A stretch of 55,156 bases of DNA, taken from the NCBI GenBank assembly GCA_937974625.1, contig CALJVJ010000002.1, positions 1 to 55,156 of the forward strand, in the 5' to 3' direction. Every line of letters starts with the position of its first letter. The stretch's first letter is position 1. Source of the DNA: an uncultured Saprospiraceae bacterium (GTDB taxonomy: Bacteria; Bacteroidota; Bacteroidia; Chitinophagales; Saprospiraceae). The position numbers and the translations under genes were made by a program. Positions 10,255 through 18,766 of this stretch are shown here, one piece after another. The notes under the pieces are model-generated. The model searched no databases, was not told where the DNA came from, and saw only the letters and a list, made by a program, of their open reading frames with translations.

Positions 10255-11193
10255 ATGAAACTATCCGAACCCATTAAGGTCATTGATATTGTGAAACAAA
10301 TAGGCGAAGGAGAAATAGTAGGAAATCGAGATTTTACCGTCACGGGTATAAATGAAATACATAAAGTAGTCGAAGGAGACTTAACATTTGTAGATGTCTC
10401 AAAATATTATAAAAAAGCGCTCCAATCATCGGCAAGTGTTATCCTGATAAATCAGCGAGTAGAAGCGCCTGCGAGTAAGGTGCTAATCGTCTTAGAAACG
10501 CCATTTAAAGCCTATAACAGTTTAATCAAAAAGTACCGCCCATTGACACCTTTGAATGCTATGATAAGCGAAACGGCTATCATTCACCCTTCTAGTATTG
10601 TAGAACCGAATGTAATTATTGGCAATAAGGTTAAAATAGGAAAGAATTGCTACATTCAATCCAACGTAACGATTCGAGATTACACGATGATAGGGGATAA
10701 TGTAAGCATTGAATCAGGTGCGGTCATAGGCGCAGCAGCTTTTTATTATAAGCCGACAGCAGTAGGTTATAAAAAATGGACTTCGGGAGGTAGAACGATT
10801 ATTGAAAATGAAGTATCTATTGGTGCGGGCTGTACCATCTGTAAAGGGGTTTCAGGAGATACCATTATTGGTAAGGGTACTAAGCTGGATAGTCAGGTGC
10901 ATATTGGGCACGGTGTAGTGATTGGAGAACATTGTCTCTTAGCAGCACAGGTAGGAATTGGCGGGAAAACGATTATAGGAAATAACGTGATTTTATATGG
11001 ACAAGTAGGTGTTGCTGCCCGCCTAAAAATTGGCGATAACATAACTGTTTTAGCAAAATCAGGCGTGACTAAAAATTTAAAGAGTAATCAAAATTATTTT
11101 GGCTATCCAGCGGGAAGAGTAAAGCGGATGTATAAAGAATTAGCAGCCTTAAGGTCTCTGCCTGATTTGTTGAAAGCCTTTTATAAATCATAG
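10255..11193 (+). CDS. lpxD: UDP-3-O-acylglucosamine N-acyltransferase-like protein (LpxD family)
   Basis: LpxD adds the N-linked acyl chain in lipid A synthesis. The 312-aa protein has the N-terminal uridine-binding-type domain (residues 1-95, with EIHKVVEGDLTFVD) and then a left-handed beta-helix of hexapeptide repeats (about 100-270; for example VIIGNKVKIGKNCYI). The catalytic histidine region is DSQVHIGHGVVIGEHC, and a C-terminal helical segment follows the YFGYPAGRVKRM motif. It stands alone rather than beside lpxC/lpxA, so it may be a second lpxD paralogue; Bacteroidota often carry extra copies. The ATG is preferred to an in-frame TTG four codons upstream that lies within the promoter box. 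Confidence 0.82.
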   Translation: MKLSEPIKVIDIVKQIGEGEIVGNRDFTVTGINEIHKVVEGDLTFVDVSKYYKKALQSSASVILINQRVEAPASKVLIVLETPFKAYNSLIKKYRPLTPLNAMISETAIIHPSSIVEPNVIIGNKVKIGKNCYIQSNVTIRDYTMIGDNVSIESGAVIGAAAFYYKPTAVGYKKWTSGGRTIIENEVSIGAGCTICKGVSGDTIIGKGTKLDSQVHIGHGVVIGEHCLLAAQVGIGGKTIIGNNVILYGQVGVAARLKIGDNITVLAKSGVTKNLKSNQNYFGYPAGRVKRMYKELAALRSLPDLLKAFYKS

Positions 11194-11391
11194 TATAGAA
11201 GGTTCAATCATCTATTATTCGTTTTATTTCGATATAAAACCAACCTTCATCGAACAAAAAGGGAGATTCAGGTAATTTAGTCATAGTTTTAAGCTTCAGG
11301 CAAAGTCTACGCCGTACTTTTAGGTTTTGAACCAGCCCTTGTGACACACAGTCGGTCGGGTTTTACATTTTACATTTTTGATTTAATAAGA

Positions 11392-12630
11392 ATGAATTTA
11401 CTAGAAAATATTAAACAAGCCCTAAGTTCCGTCAAAGCTAATAAGCTAAGAGCGGTTTTAACCTTGATGATTATTGCATTTGGCATCATGGCGTTAGTCG
11501 GTATTTTGACAGCGATTGATAGCATCATCTTTTCCATGAGTGATAGTTTTTCGGGATTGGGCGCCAATTCTTTTAAAATAGTTCCTAAAAGAGAAAATGT
11601 AAAAGGAAATCGAGGCGGAAGGTTTTCTCGTAGAGGAGAACCAATCACCTTTAAACAAGCAATGAAATTTAAAGAGAAATATGATTTTCCTTCAAAAATC
11701 ACAGTTTCTTCCAGAGGTACGAGACTAGCGGAAGTTAAATATGGAGAAGAAAAGACCAATCCAAATATTACCTTAAGTGGTATTGATGAAAATGGTATTG
11801 ACATCAATGCGTATGAAATAGAATATGGTCGAAACTTCACCAAGACGGAAGTAGATAATGGGAATCGGAAAGCGATTTTAGGGGCAGAAATGATTAATCT
11901 ATTATTTGATAAGAGAGGAGACCAAGCAGTAGGAAAAGTTATTTCGGTAGGGAATACAAAATACAAAGTAGTTGGGGTCTTGAAATCGGAAGGGTCAAGT
12001 ATGGGGTCAAACAGCGACAAAGCGGTGTATGTCCCATTATTAAATGTAAAGCAACAATACGGTACACCTAGAACAAATTATAGTGTTACGGTAGCAGTGA
12101 ATAATGCAATAGATTTAGATGATGCTTCTTCTGCGGCTATCGGAGTATGGAGAAATATCAGAGGTTTAAAATTGGCACAAGAAAACGATTTTGAGATACG
12201 GAAAAGTGATGGGCTAGTAGAAATTTTAAAAGAAAATACGGTCATGCTAAGAAGTGCTACGATTGCCATTGGGATGGTTACTTTATTAGGGGCCGCTATC
12301 GGGTTAATGAATATTATGCTTGTATCTGTAACCGAGCGCACCAGAGAAATAGGTGTTTGTAAGGCTTTAGGGGCGACTCGAAAAAATATCTTAGTCCAAT
12401 TTTTAACGGAAGCGATAGTGATTTGTCAGATGGGCGGAATCGTGGGGATTATCCTAGGTATCCTCATGGGGAATATTGTAACCTTAATGATAGGCGGGAA
12501 TTTTTTAATTCCTTGGGCATGGATAATTTTAGGGTTTACGATTTGTATGATAGTTGGCTTGGCTTCCGGGATATATCCTGCTTTGAAGGCTTCGAGATTG
12601 GACCCTATTGAGAGTTTGCGGTATGAGTGA
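11392..12630 (+). CDS. MacB-type ABC transporter permease
   Basis: This 412-aa inner-membrane permease has the MacB/FtsX architecture. There is one N-terminal helix (about residues 20-42, [20 protein letters not shown]) and a large periplasmic MacB_PCD-type domain (about 45-285). A C-terminal FtsX domain has three helices (about 290-400), including the conserved [19 protein letters not shown] cytoplasmic loop and the ending [22 protein letters not shown] 17 codons upstream is also open, but the ATG gives the normal [11 protein letters not shown] start. No ATPase gene is adjacent, so the partner must be encoded elsewhere. Substrate unknown; relatives move macrolides, lipoproteins or peptides. 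Confidence 0.92.
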   Translation: MNLLENIKQALSSVKANKLRAVLTLMIIAFGIMALVGILTAIDSIIFSMSDSFSGLGANSFKIVPKRENVKGNRGGRFSRRGEPITFKQAMKFKEKYDFPSKITVSSRGTRLAEVKYGEEKTNPNITLSGIDENGIDINAYEIEYGRNFTKTEVDNGNRKAILGAEMINLLFDKRGDQAVGKVISVGNTKYKVVGVLKSEGSSMGSNSDKAVYVPLLNVKQQYGTPRTNYSVTVAVNNAIDLDDASSAAIGVWRNIRGLKLAQENDFEIRKSDGLVEILKENTVMLRSATIAIGMVTLLGAAIGLMNIMLVSVTERTREIGVCKALGATRKNILVQFLTEAIVICQMGGIVGIILGILMGNIVTLMIGGNFLIPWAWIILGFTICMIVGLASGIYPALKASRLDPIESLRYE

Positions 12631-12701
12631 TTTGAGGAGGTATTAGTAATATATGAATTGGTTTGTGTGGAAGAGTTGGGCATCATTAGAAAAATAAAAC
12701 A

Positions 12702-13199
12702 ATGAGCTTCTGGAAAACAATATTTGGTAAATCAAAAAAAATAAAATCCGAATCACAATTAGAAAATGAAATTTCAACTGAATTTAGAAATTGGGTTAAA
12801 TCTTCAATAAAACTAATTGGAATAGAAGGTGGGGATATGGAAAATGAAGAATTACACAATTATTTAATTCAAAATGGAATACCTGAATTTGACGCGGGTG
12901 AATTAATTATCTTTTTGCCAACAGCATTTTGCAGAAAACTTTTACCAGATATTAAATGGCTTCCTGAATATGTAGACTATTATTCAAAGAAAAAGCAAAT
13001 TAAAAAAAAGTATAATGAAAACAACAGGTACTTAATAATTGAAGAAGAGACTGAAAAATATTGGAACAATAATCCTAGTAAAAAAATTGTGCTAAATATT
13101 GCTGGAAGAAGTGCCGAATTCAATGCAATAAATAAGATGTTAAATAATGGAGGAAAACTTGAAGATGTTAAATTGACTGAATCTTATGTAATTAGGTAA
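12702..13199 (+). CDS. Hypothetical AT-rich orphan protein
   Basis: I do not recognise this 165-aa protein. It starts with a basic segment (SFWKTIFGKSKKIKSES), is charged throughout, and has no signal peptide or membrane helix. It has a short hydrophobic patch ELIIFLPTAFCRKLLP near residue 70 and a Lys-rich segment (KKKQIKKKYNENNRY) near 105. Its codons are visibly richer in A than those of the flanking genes, which suggests later acquisition. It lies 71 bp after the permease gene and is followed by a terminator. Small immunity or effector-like proteins have this look, but nothing specific supports that. Confidence 0.6.
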   Translation: MSFWKTIFGKSKKIKSESQLENEISTEFRNWVKSSIKLIGIEGGDMENEELHNYLIQNGIPEFDAGELIIFLPTAFCRKLLPDIKWLPEYVDYYSKKKQIKKKYNENNRYLIIEEETEKYWNNNPSKKIVLNIAGRSAEFNAINKMLNNGGKLEDVKLTESYVIR

Positions 13200-13325
13200 G
13201 AATAAATTAAAAGAAGAAAACGAATGACCAATCAATATTACATTAGTTGTCAATGTCATCAAAAGTTGCCATCACCGCCAATGCGGTAACGTTAGTCGCT
13301 AGAATAAAAAATTACCATAAAAAAC

Positions 13326-13357
13326 AGCCCAAAAGACGTATCTTTCGGGCTATTTTA
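13326..13357 (+). terminator. Terminator after the AT-rich orphan
   Basis: AGCCCAAAAGA pairs with TCTTTCGGGCT, with one mismatch, around the loop CGTA and is followed by TATTTTAATT. It ends the transcript before the glucosidase gene. Confidence 0.7.
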
Positions 13358-13398
13358 ATTCCCTACCAATCACAAAAAATAATCAAAACCCAACAATA

Positions 13399-15033
13399 AT
13401 GAAGCGTACCTGGTGGAAAGAAAGCGTCATTTATCAGATATATCCTCGAAGTTTTAAAGATAGCAATGGAGATGGAATTGGCGATTTAGGAGGGATTATA
13501 GAAAAGTTAGATTATTTAAAGAATCTGGGCGTAGATGTATTGTGGTTGAGTCCTATTTTTAAGTCACCGAATGATGATAATGGCTATGATGTGAGTGACT
13601 ACTGTGATATTATGGACGAGTTTGGGACAATGGCAGATTTTGATAAAATGCTAGCAGGTATACATCAAAGAGGGATGAAATTGGTACTAGATTTAGTGCC
13701 GAATCATAGTTCAGATGAGCACTATTGGTTTCAAGAATCAAGAAAGTCCAAAGACAATCCTTACCGAGATTATTATTTTTGGGAAAAAGAGCCACCTTCT
13801 AATTGGACGTCGTTTTTTAGCGGTTCCGCTTGGGAACACGATGCATTGACCGATGAATATTACCTACATTTATTTTCAAAAAAACAACCAGATTTAAATT
13901 GGGAGAATCCTAAAGTCAGAGCAGAAATGCATAATGTGATGCATTTTTGGTTCAAAAAAGGCGTAGATGGTTTCCGAATTGATGTGCTTCCCTTCATTTC
14001 TAAGCGATTAGATTTTCCAGATATTGACCCAAATAAATTTGAAAAAGCGATAGTCGAAGTCTATGCCAATGGGCCAAGATTACACGAATACCTTCGAGAG
14101 TTAAACCAAGAAGTAAGTACCAAATACGACATCATGACGATGGGAGAGGGGATTGGGGTGAAACCACATAATGCCTTAGATTATGTGGACGAAGACCGAG
14201 CCGAGTTAGACATGCTATATCATTTTGACCATACCACGATTAACTATGGACAAGGTGGAAAGTATGACCCCGTACCTTGGAAGTTGACCACCTTCAAACA
14301 AATTTTCACCGATTGGCACCATGCGATTGGAGAAAAAGGGTGGATAAATATTTTCTTGGACAATCACGATTTTCCAAGAATGGTTTCCCGTTACGGAAAT
14401 GATACCGAATATCGCAAAGAAGCGGCAAAATTGTTAGCGACGCTATTGCTGACCATGCGAGGGAGTCCATGTATTTACCAAGGAAGTGAAATAGGAATGA
14501 CGAATGTGATTTTTGATACCCTAGAAGCATACGATGATGTGGAAGTCGTGAATTTACACGCAGCATGGAAAGCGGGCGGAAAAGATACTGCACCATTATT
14601 AAAAGCCGTACAACAACAGGGGAGAGACAATGCTCGTACACCCATCCAATGGGATGACACAGCAAATGCAGGATTTACAAAAGGCAATCCTTGGTTAACA
14701 ATTAATCCAAATTATACTACAATTAATGCCAAAGAAGCACTAGCTGATGAGGCATCCATTTTTTACTTTTATAAAGAGTTATTAGCGTATAGAAAAGATA
14801 ATCCAACCTTAATCTATGGAGATTACCAACTCCTAGCAGCAGAGTCGGAAACAGTTTATGCTTACAAAAGATGGGATGAAGATGGAGCGTTTTTAGTAGT
14901 TTTAAATTTTTCTGACCACCAATTGAGCCTATCTAATTTTGTGGATATTGATAATTATAAGCTGGTAAAATCTAATTATCAAGCAAGGAGTATCTTTCTA
15001 CGACCTTGGGAAGCTAGAATTTATGCCAGATAG
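13399..15033 (+). CDS. GH13 alpha-glucosidase (oligo-1,6-glucosidase type)
   Basis: This 544-aa enzyme hydrolyses short alpha-glucosides, probably in the cytoplasm, as no signal peptide is present. The beginning WWKESVIYQIYPRSF and the calcium-loop-like DSNGDGIGDL are typical of the oligo-1,6-glucosidase branch. Catalytic residues are nucleophile Asp195 (GFRIDV), acid/base Glu250 (TMGEG) and Asp324 in DNHDFPR. The conserved DLVPNHSS region is at 98-105. A C-terminal beta domain ends the protein. It may release glucose from products of the pullulanase at 46 kb, though the two genes are 31 kb apart. Exact bond preference (1,4 or 1,6) cannot be read from the sequence. Confidence 0.9.
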   Translation: MKRTWWKESVIYQIYPRSFKDSNGDGIGDLGGIIEKLDYLKNLGVDVLWLSPIFKSPNDDNGYDVSDYCDIMDEFGTMADFDKMLAGIHQRGMKLVLDLVPNHSSDEHYWFQESRKSKDNPYRDYYFWEKEPPSNWTSFFSGSAWEHDALTDEYYLHLFSKKQPDLNWENPKVRAEMHNVMHFWFKKGVDGFRIDVLPFISKRLDFPDIDPNKFEKAIVEVYANGPRLHEYLRELNQEVSTKYDIMTMGEGIGVKPHNALDYVDEDRAELDMLYHFDHTTINYGQGGKYDPVPWKLTTFKQIFTDWHHAIGEKGWINIFLDNHDFPRMVSRYGNDTEYRKEAAKLLATLLLTMRGSPCIYQGSEIGMTNVIFDTLEAYDDVEVVNLHAAWKAGGKDTAPLLKAVQQQGRDNARTPIQWDDTANAGFTKGNPWLTINPNYTTINAKEALADEASIFYFYKELLAYRKDNPTLIYGDYQLLAAESETVYAYKRWDEDGAFLVVLNFSDHQLSLSNFVDIDNYKLVKSNYQARSIFLRPWEARIYAR

Positions 15034-15076
15034 GAGTAAGACCTTCAATACCTTGAACATCTAAAACCTAATAAAT

Positions 15077-15139
15077 ATCCGTTGGCAACTATCCGTTGGA
15101 AAAACTAGACTTTGAGCCAAGGGATGGTTGCCAGCGGAT
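15077..15139. repeat. Palindromic intergenic repeat, ATCCGTTGGCAAC family, copy 1
   Basis: A 23-base arm starting ATCCGTTGGCAAC (15077-15099) faces an imperfect inverted arm at 15117-15139, with three mismatches. Each arm itself contains ATCCGTTGG twice. A related copy lies at 22299-22361, so this is a dispersed repeat rather than a single terminator. Confidence 0.65.
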
Positions 15140-15236
15140 AATACGTAACAGAAGTTATAGATACTATTTCATTATATCAGTTTTTTTAGCAGACAATCTT
15201 GAATTTTTTTTAACTTTTTCAGTTAATTACCTAACC

Positions 15237-15341
15237 CAAGTTGCGGACAATGAAAGGAAATAAGGCGAATTTTAAGAAAAATCTTTGATTTTGAATTGAA
15301 ATTCAACGCATTTCCTTTCTTTAGGAATTGTCCTCAACTTG
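15237..15341. repeat. MITE-like element with CAAGTTGCGGACAAT inverted ends, copy A
   Basis: The left end CAAGTTGCGGACAAT (15237-15251) is matched by an inverted right end at 15327-15341 with one mismatch. Next to the ends both sides carry GAAAGGAAAT-like sequence, so the whole element is an imperfect palindrome of about 105 bp. No reading frame is inside. Copies B (27662-27780) and C (37649-37781) share the ends but differ in the centre. Confidence 0.75.
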
Positions 15342-15378
15342 AATTGCCTATTGCTAAAAAGACTTTTCGTTCGCTCTC

Positions 15379-17619
15379 TTAATTAGATGGCGTAATTACA
15401 CTAATCTTACTTCGATTAGCTTTCCAAAGATTAAAATCTTGGTTATTAATAATACCATTACCGTCTGCATCCACAGATAAATAGCTATTAATAGCAGAAC
15501 TATGTTGTTTCCATAGATTGAAATCTCGGCTATCAATAATGCCATTGCCATCAAAATCACCACTATTCATCATCGAAACATTGTTTTTAGTTTTCAATTG
15601 AGCAGTCCCTCTAGCAGCAGTAACAGATTGAGTAAAATCATACAACGGAGCTGTAGAGTTAAAAGGGTGGGGTAGGGTACTAACGATAGGTAAGTGGCTT
15701 TTGTGGAAAATGGCGATGTGATATTCGTCGTTTTCCAAGGCTTCCAACGTAATAGTCGTATTTCCATTCACGTCAACTAATTGCCCATTTTTTGTAACGA
15801 GTAGTGCCTTTTGAGTTAGAATAGTAGACAACTCGTTTTTAGCTCTAATTTGTAACAACACCCAATCGACAACATCTTGAGGGAAAGCATAAACGGACTC
15901 ATTACCAATATAAAAATAAGGAGCACCTTCAAAAGGTTGTTCTTTTGGCAATAAGCCCTCGTCTACTAAATGAGTAGTCATTTCACCTAGCTGTTCGTTA
16001 TAGCTGCCTTCAAGAAATAAGCTGATACGAGCAGAAGTATAGTTGCTGGGACAATCTATTTCAAGCGATTCCATCGGAGTATAGCTGCCGATACAGGTCT
16101 GAGCAGCACTAAAAGCAAGTTTTTGCTGCATAGCTGCTATTTGTGGAGCACTAATATTTCTTTTTATTTCTTGGGAAGGTACGGAGTAGTGCATAATATT
16201 TTCTGGGTCTATCACATGCCCAAGACCATGTGCATGTCCCAATTCATGAAGTGCAATACTTTCAAAGTCATATTGTTTATTACCGGGATAGCCGGTTGTA
16301 AAATTCCAACTAAAACCATTCTCCAAAGCAGCATTCGGCTTAAATTGGATATCAAATTCCTTTAAATACCATAGGGTATTAAATTTACTACAGGAGGAAC
16401 TACCAGCAGATTTGTATCGAGAAGAAGCAATACCTAAAACGCCAAAAGGTAAATCTGAAGTATACTGAACGACGCATCTGCCGTCATTGGCAAACGTCTG
16501 CGTTGTACCCGTTTTGTCTAATTGAAAATTAGTAGTTGTATGACATTGCCATTTAGTTAAAGCCCGTTCGAAAGCAGCTAATGCTAGCGTATCATCCAAA
16601 AAACCAGAAGTGGAATTAACTTCAATAGTATAGCCTCCATTTTCATTAGCGTCGATAAAAGATAAATTCTGCCGAGTCTTGTTATCAAATCCTCGATACG
16701 TACTGAAAACTGGATTTAAAGACCATTCGATAAGAATGTTGGTATTTCCAACTAGTTGTCCATTTGAATGCAGCACGTTTAGTTGGCCAGTACCAGATTT
16801 TGCAGGAATTTTTAACCTGATTTCTGAATCTGTCCAATAAACTAAGTCAGATTCATAATCAGAAGAAATATAGCCAATCCCTCCAGTATCAGAATTTGCA
16901 AATTGGACCATTCCAGCCGTTGAGCCGAAACCGCTTCCAGAAATAATTAGCTCCTGATTTTCATTAGCAGTTCCTGCATAAAAAAGTGGTGTAGTTTCTC
17001 CTAATCCATTCGTCAATGTAATACTATTGCTCTCTTTTTTATGGATAGAAGTAGTGGGCGTTTTTTTTAACTTATATAAAGAACCATTTGGTTGGATAGC
17101 AGAAAACTGCGTAATCTCTTGAGTACGTCGAAGTAGGTCGATTGGGGCTATGGATTGCTGTTGGATAAAGTCCTTATATTTATTATCAATGAGGGGTAGC
17201 GCACCTTGGGTATGTGCATAGGCACAAAATCTTGGTACGTGAGTAGAAGTTTTCGCAAATAAATTAGAAGGAATTGCGGCTAAAAAGAAAAGGTAGTTTT
17301 GAGTTAGTTGTAGGTCAAGATTAGGATAGACGATTTGTGCTTCATCATCTACAACACCACCTAAAGTGATTAATTCAATGTATTGCTTAGTATTATTATT
17401 TTTTAAATAAGCGGATACTTCAATAAGGTGAGCGGTATATATATTTGTCCTGTGTTTATCCCAAAAGGAATATTGTTGTACTATTTTCCCCATTGCAATT
17501 TGAGTAGAAGCATCGATTCTTTGGTTAAGTGCAATAGGGTAGACGTTTGCATTGATAGTATTTATTAGGTAGAAGAATGCTAAAAAGGGGGCTATTGTTT
17601 TTAGATGCAAAGTTATCAT
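15379..17619 (-). CDS. Secreted matrixin-like metalloprotease with IPT/TIG and dockerin-like domains
   Basis: This is a 746-aa exported protein with an N-terminal hydrophobic signal segment (about residues 5-24). Residues 205-300 look like an IPT/TIG immunoglobulin-like domain (LIISGSGFGSTAGMVQF). The catalytic part, about 330-500, carries the zinc motif HELGHAHGLGH at 458-468 and a Met-turn IMHYS at 474-478, as in M10-type metzincins. The C-terminus (about 685-745) has two calcium-loop repeats, DFDGNGIIDSRDFNLWK and DADGNGIINNQDFNLWK, resembling a dockerin. It ends NRSKISVITPSN and shows no standard T9SS signal. Substrate unknown. It is convergent with the glucosidase; no promoter box was recognised upstream. 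Confidence 0.85.
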   Translation of the reverse strand: MITLHLKTIAPFLAFFYLINTINANVYPIALNQRIDASTQIAMGKIVQQYSFWDKHRTNIYTAHLIEVSAYLKNNNTKQYIELITLGGVVDDEAQIVYPNLDLQLTQNYLFFLAAIPSNLFAKTSTHVPRFCAYAHTQGALPLIDNKYKDFIQQQSIAPIDLLRRTQEITQFSAIQPNGSLYKLKKTPTTSIHKKESNSITLTNGLGETTPLFYAGTANENQELIISGSGFGSTAGMVQFANSDTGGIGYISSDYESDLVYWTDSEIRLKIPAKSGTGQLNVLHSNGQLVGNTNILIEWSLNPVFSTYRGFDNKTRQNLSFIDANENGGYTIEVNSTSGFLDDTLALAAFERALTKWQCHTTTNFQLDKTGTTQTFANDGRCVVQYTSDLPFGVLGIASSRYKSAGSSSCSKFNTLWYLKEFDIQFKPNAALENGFSWNFTTGYPGNKQYDFESIALHELGHAHGLGHVIDPENIMHYSVPSQEIKRNISAPQIAAMQQKLAFSAAQTCIGSYTPMESLEIDCPSNYTSARISLFLEGSYNEQLGEMTTHLVDEGLLPKEQPFEGAPYFYIGNESVYAFPQDVVDWVLLQIRAKNELSTILTQKALLVTKNGQLVDVNGNTTITLEALENDEYHIAIFHKSHLPIVSTLPHPFNSTAPLYDFTQSVTAARGTAQLKTKNNVSMMNSGDFDGNGIIDSRDFNLWKQHSSAINSYLSVDADGNGIINNQDFNLWKANRSKISVITPSN

Positions 17620-18290
17620 GTCTATTCGTTTGGCTATTAAAAAGTAGTTTGGTTAAAACCAATGTAAAATCAGTTTTAATATTGAGTTATAAACAATGCC
17701 TTGTCTCTCGGAACGGAATAACTTAGTTAAAAGATAGAGTTGAACTAAGTGCCTTTAGGATAATCTCTTAGATAGGAAAATTGGTGTGAGGGTTTAAATT
17801 AACTTCCTTAAAGTAGGAATAAAAGCAATCTATGATTAAATCTGATTCAAAAAAATAAAATTTATTACAATTTGTGACAGGGTTACATTGAAGTTTTTTA
17901 GGTGTAAATAAATTATAAAAACCTCGCAGGATTAATAATCAAAAGAAGCAGAAGAATTTAATTGCAATTTAGAATCATGGTAGGTTGTTAAGTAAGAGGT
18001 TTCCAAATCGTTCTAAATAATAAGCACCATTTGGTATTATTAAAAATAGAGACAGTTCAATAATTAGATTTTGATAAAAAATTGACGGAATTACGACATT
18101 AAAAGAGCCAAAACAGTTTTTTTTAAGAAAAAATAACTCATTTTTTAAATAAAAAAGTGATATTTTTTTCACAAAATGCACATTTAATTTGGTTGTAAAT
18201 CATTGATAATCAAATATGTATATTTTTTTTAAATGCAATAAATTTTCACAATAACCCATTTTTGTATTTTAAATAGGCTTGCTTTGCCTG
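17620..18290. other. AT-rich intergenic region without recognisable genes
   Basis: Between the protease start and the candidate RNA promoter I see no supported gene, only A/T-rich sequence with oligo-A and oligo-T runs. A 68-codon minus-strand frame at 17975-18181 has a low-complexity Phe/Leu/Asn composition and is not credible. The protease promoter should lie near 17620-17750, but no TAnnTTTG box was found. Confidence 0.5.
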
Positions 18291-18298
18291 TATCTTTG
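18291..18298 (+). promoter_or_regulatory. Candidate -7 box (TATCTTTG) of a non-coding RNA
   Basis: TATCTTTG matches TAnnTTTG exactly. A TTG at 18262 lies 26 bp upstream, somewhat beyond the usual spacing. The implied start near 18304 and the terminator at 18558-18590 define a transcript of about 285 nt. Confidence 0.45.
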
Positions 18299-18303
18299 TA
18301 GTG

Positions 18304-18592
18304 TGTTAAGTAATTAACGCAAAAAGCTAATTAAAAGAATTAGCTAATAATTTTAGGATATGTTCATGGGATTTGAATTTAACAAGGCACTCTTTAGTGG
18401 GATTTAGAATGCCTTGTTAAAATTCATACTTTCTAAAGCAAGATTTGTAGGGAACTAAAATTAATAAATTAGATAAAAAGCACTTTTAGAAATATAAATA
18501 CCAAATAGAAAACTAAAGAATTAATTTTGGATATGTTCATGGGATTATAATTTGTTGAAAAAAGCCGCACACACTGTGCGGCTTTTTTTTGC
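18304..18592 (+). ncRNA. Candidate structured non-coding RNA or attenuated leader upstream of gldD
   Basis: This region lacks a normal gene but is bounded by a -7 box and a strong terminator. It contains a perfect hairpin at 18325-18345 (AGCTAATT/AATTAGCT). The motif GGATATGTTCATGGGATT occurs twice (18356-18373 and 18529-18546). A 15-bp stem at 18375-18425 (GAATTTAACAAGGCA, one bulge) has a 20-nt loop, and TTTCTAAA/TTTAGAAA pair at 18430-18437 and 18485-18492. Each motif copy includes ATGTTCATGGGA; copy 1 opens a 15-codon frame (MFMGFEFNKALFSGI) and copy 2 a 5-codon frame (MFMGL). It could be a trans-acting RNA, a short-peptide attenuator for gldD, or two tandem units. It does not match any RNA family I know. 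Confidence 0.45.
18558..18590 (+). terminator. Strong terminator between the candidate RNA and gldD
   Basis: GCCGCACA (18564-18571) and TGTGCGGC (18575-18582) pair around a 3-base loop, extended by A and T runs to a 14-bp stem that ends in eight T. It lies 176 bp before the gldD start codon. Confidence 0.9.
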
Positions 18593-18688
18593 CTACTACT
18601 CACCTATCTTTTCTTTTATTTCCACTACTTTTGATTTTTTAAAATAATTAGCCTGTAAAAAACGTCTTTAAAGGACATTAATTTATGG

Positions 18689-18720
18689 TTCTTTGACAAA
18701 CTACGGAATTTGTCAAAGAA
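18689..18720. promoter_or_regulatory. Perfect 12-bp inverted repeat upstream of gldD (candidate operator)
   Basis: TTCTTTGACAAA (18689-18700) and TTTGTCAAAGAA (18709-18720) are exact inverted copies around an 8-base spacer, CTACGGAA. It ends 46 bp before the gldD ATG at 18767. The two half-sites each contain TTTGACAAA, which is typical of a dimeric regulator site. It could also fold as an RNA hairpin, but no T-run follows, so it is not a terminator. Confidence 0.5.
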
Positions 18721-18766
18721 CGTGATTGATAAATTGCCATTCGTCTTAAGAAAATCTTCATTCTCT

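Larger units (their letters stand above)
15034..15378. other. Convergent intergenic region with two repeat elements
   Basis: The 345 bp between the glucosidase and protease stop codons hold an imperfect palindrome at 15077-15139 and the first copy of the CAAGTTGCGGACAAT element at 15237-15341. No gene is visible. Confidence 0.6.

Noticed and set aside
11370..12020. 216-codon minus-strand frame opposite the MacB-type permease
   Set aside because: It is an antisense shadow; the plus-strand permease has clear MacB/FtsX motifs over the same bases.
17975..18181. 68-codon minus-strand frame in the gap before the candidate RNA
   Set aside because: Low-complexity Phe/Leu/Asn composition in A/T-rich DNA, no recognisable start context or motif.
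18710..18766. 19-residue N-terminal extension of GldD
   Set aside because: The TTG start lies within a perfect inverted repeat, and the ATG at 18767 gives a proper lipoprotein signal.
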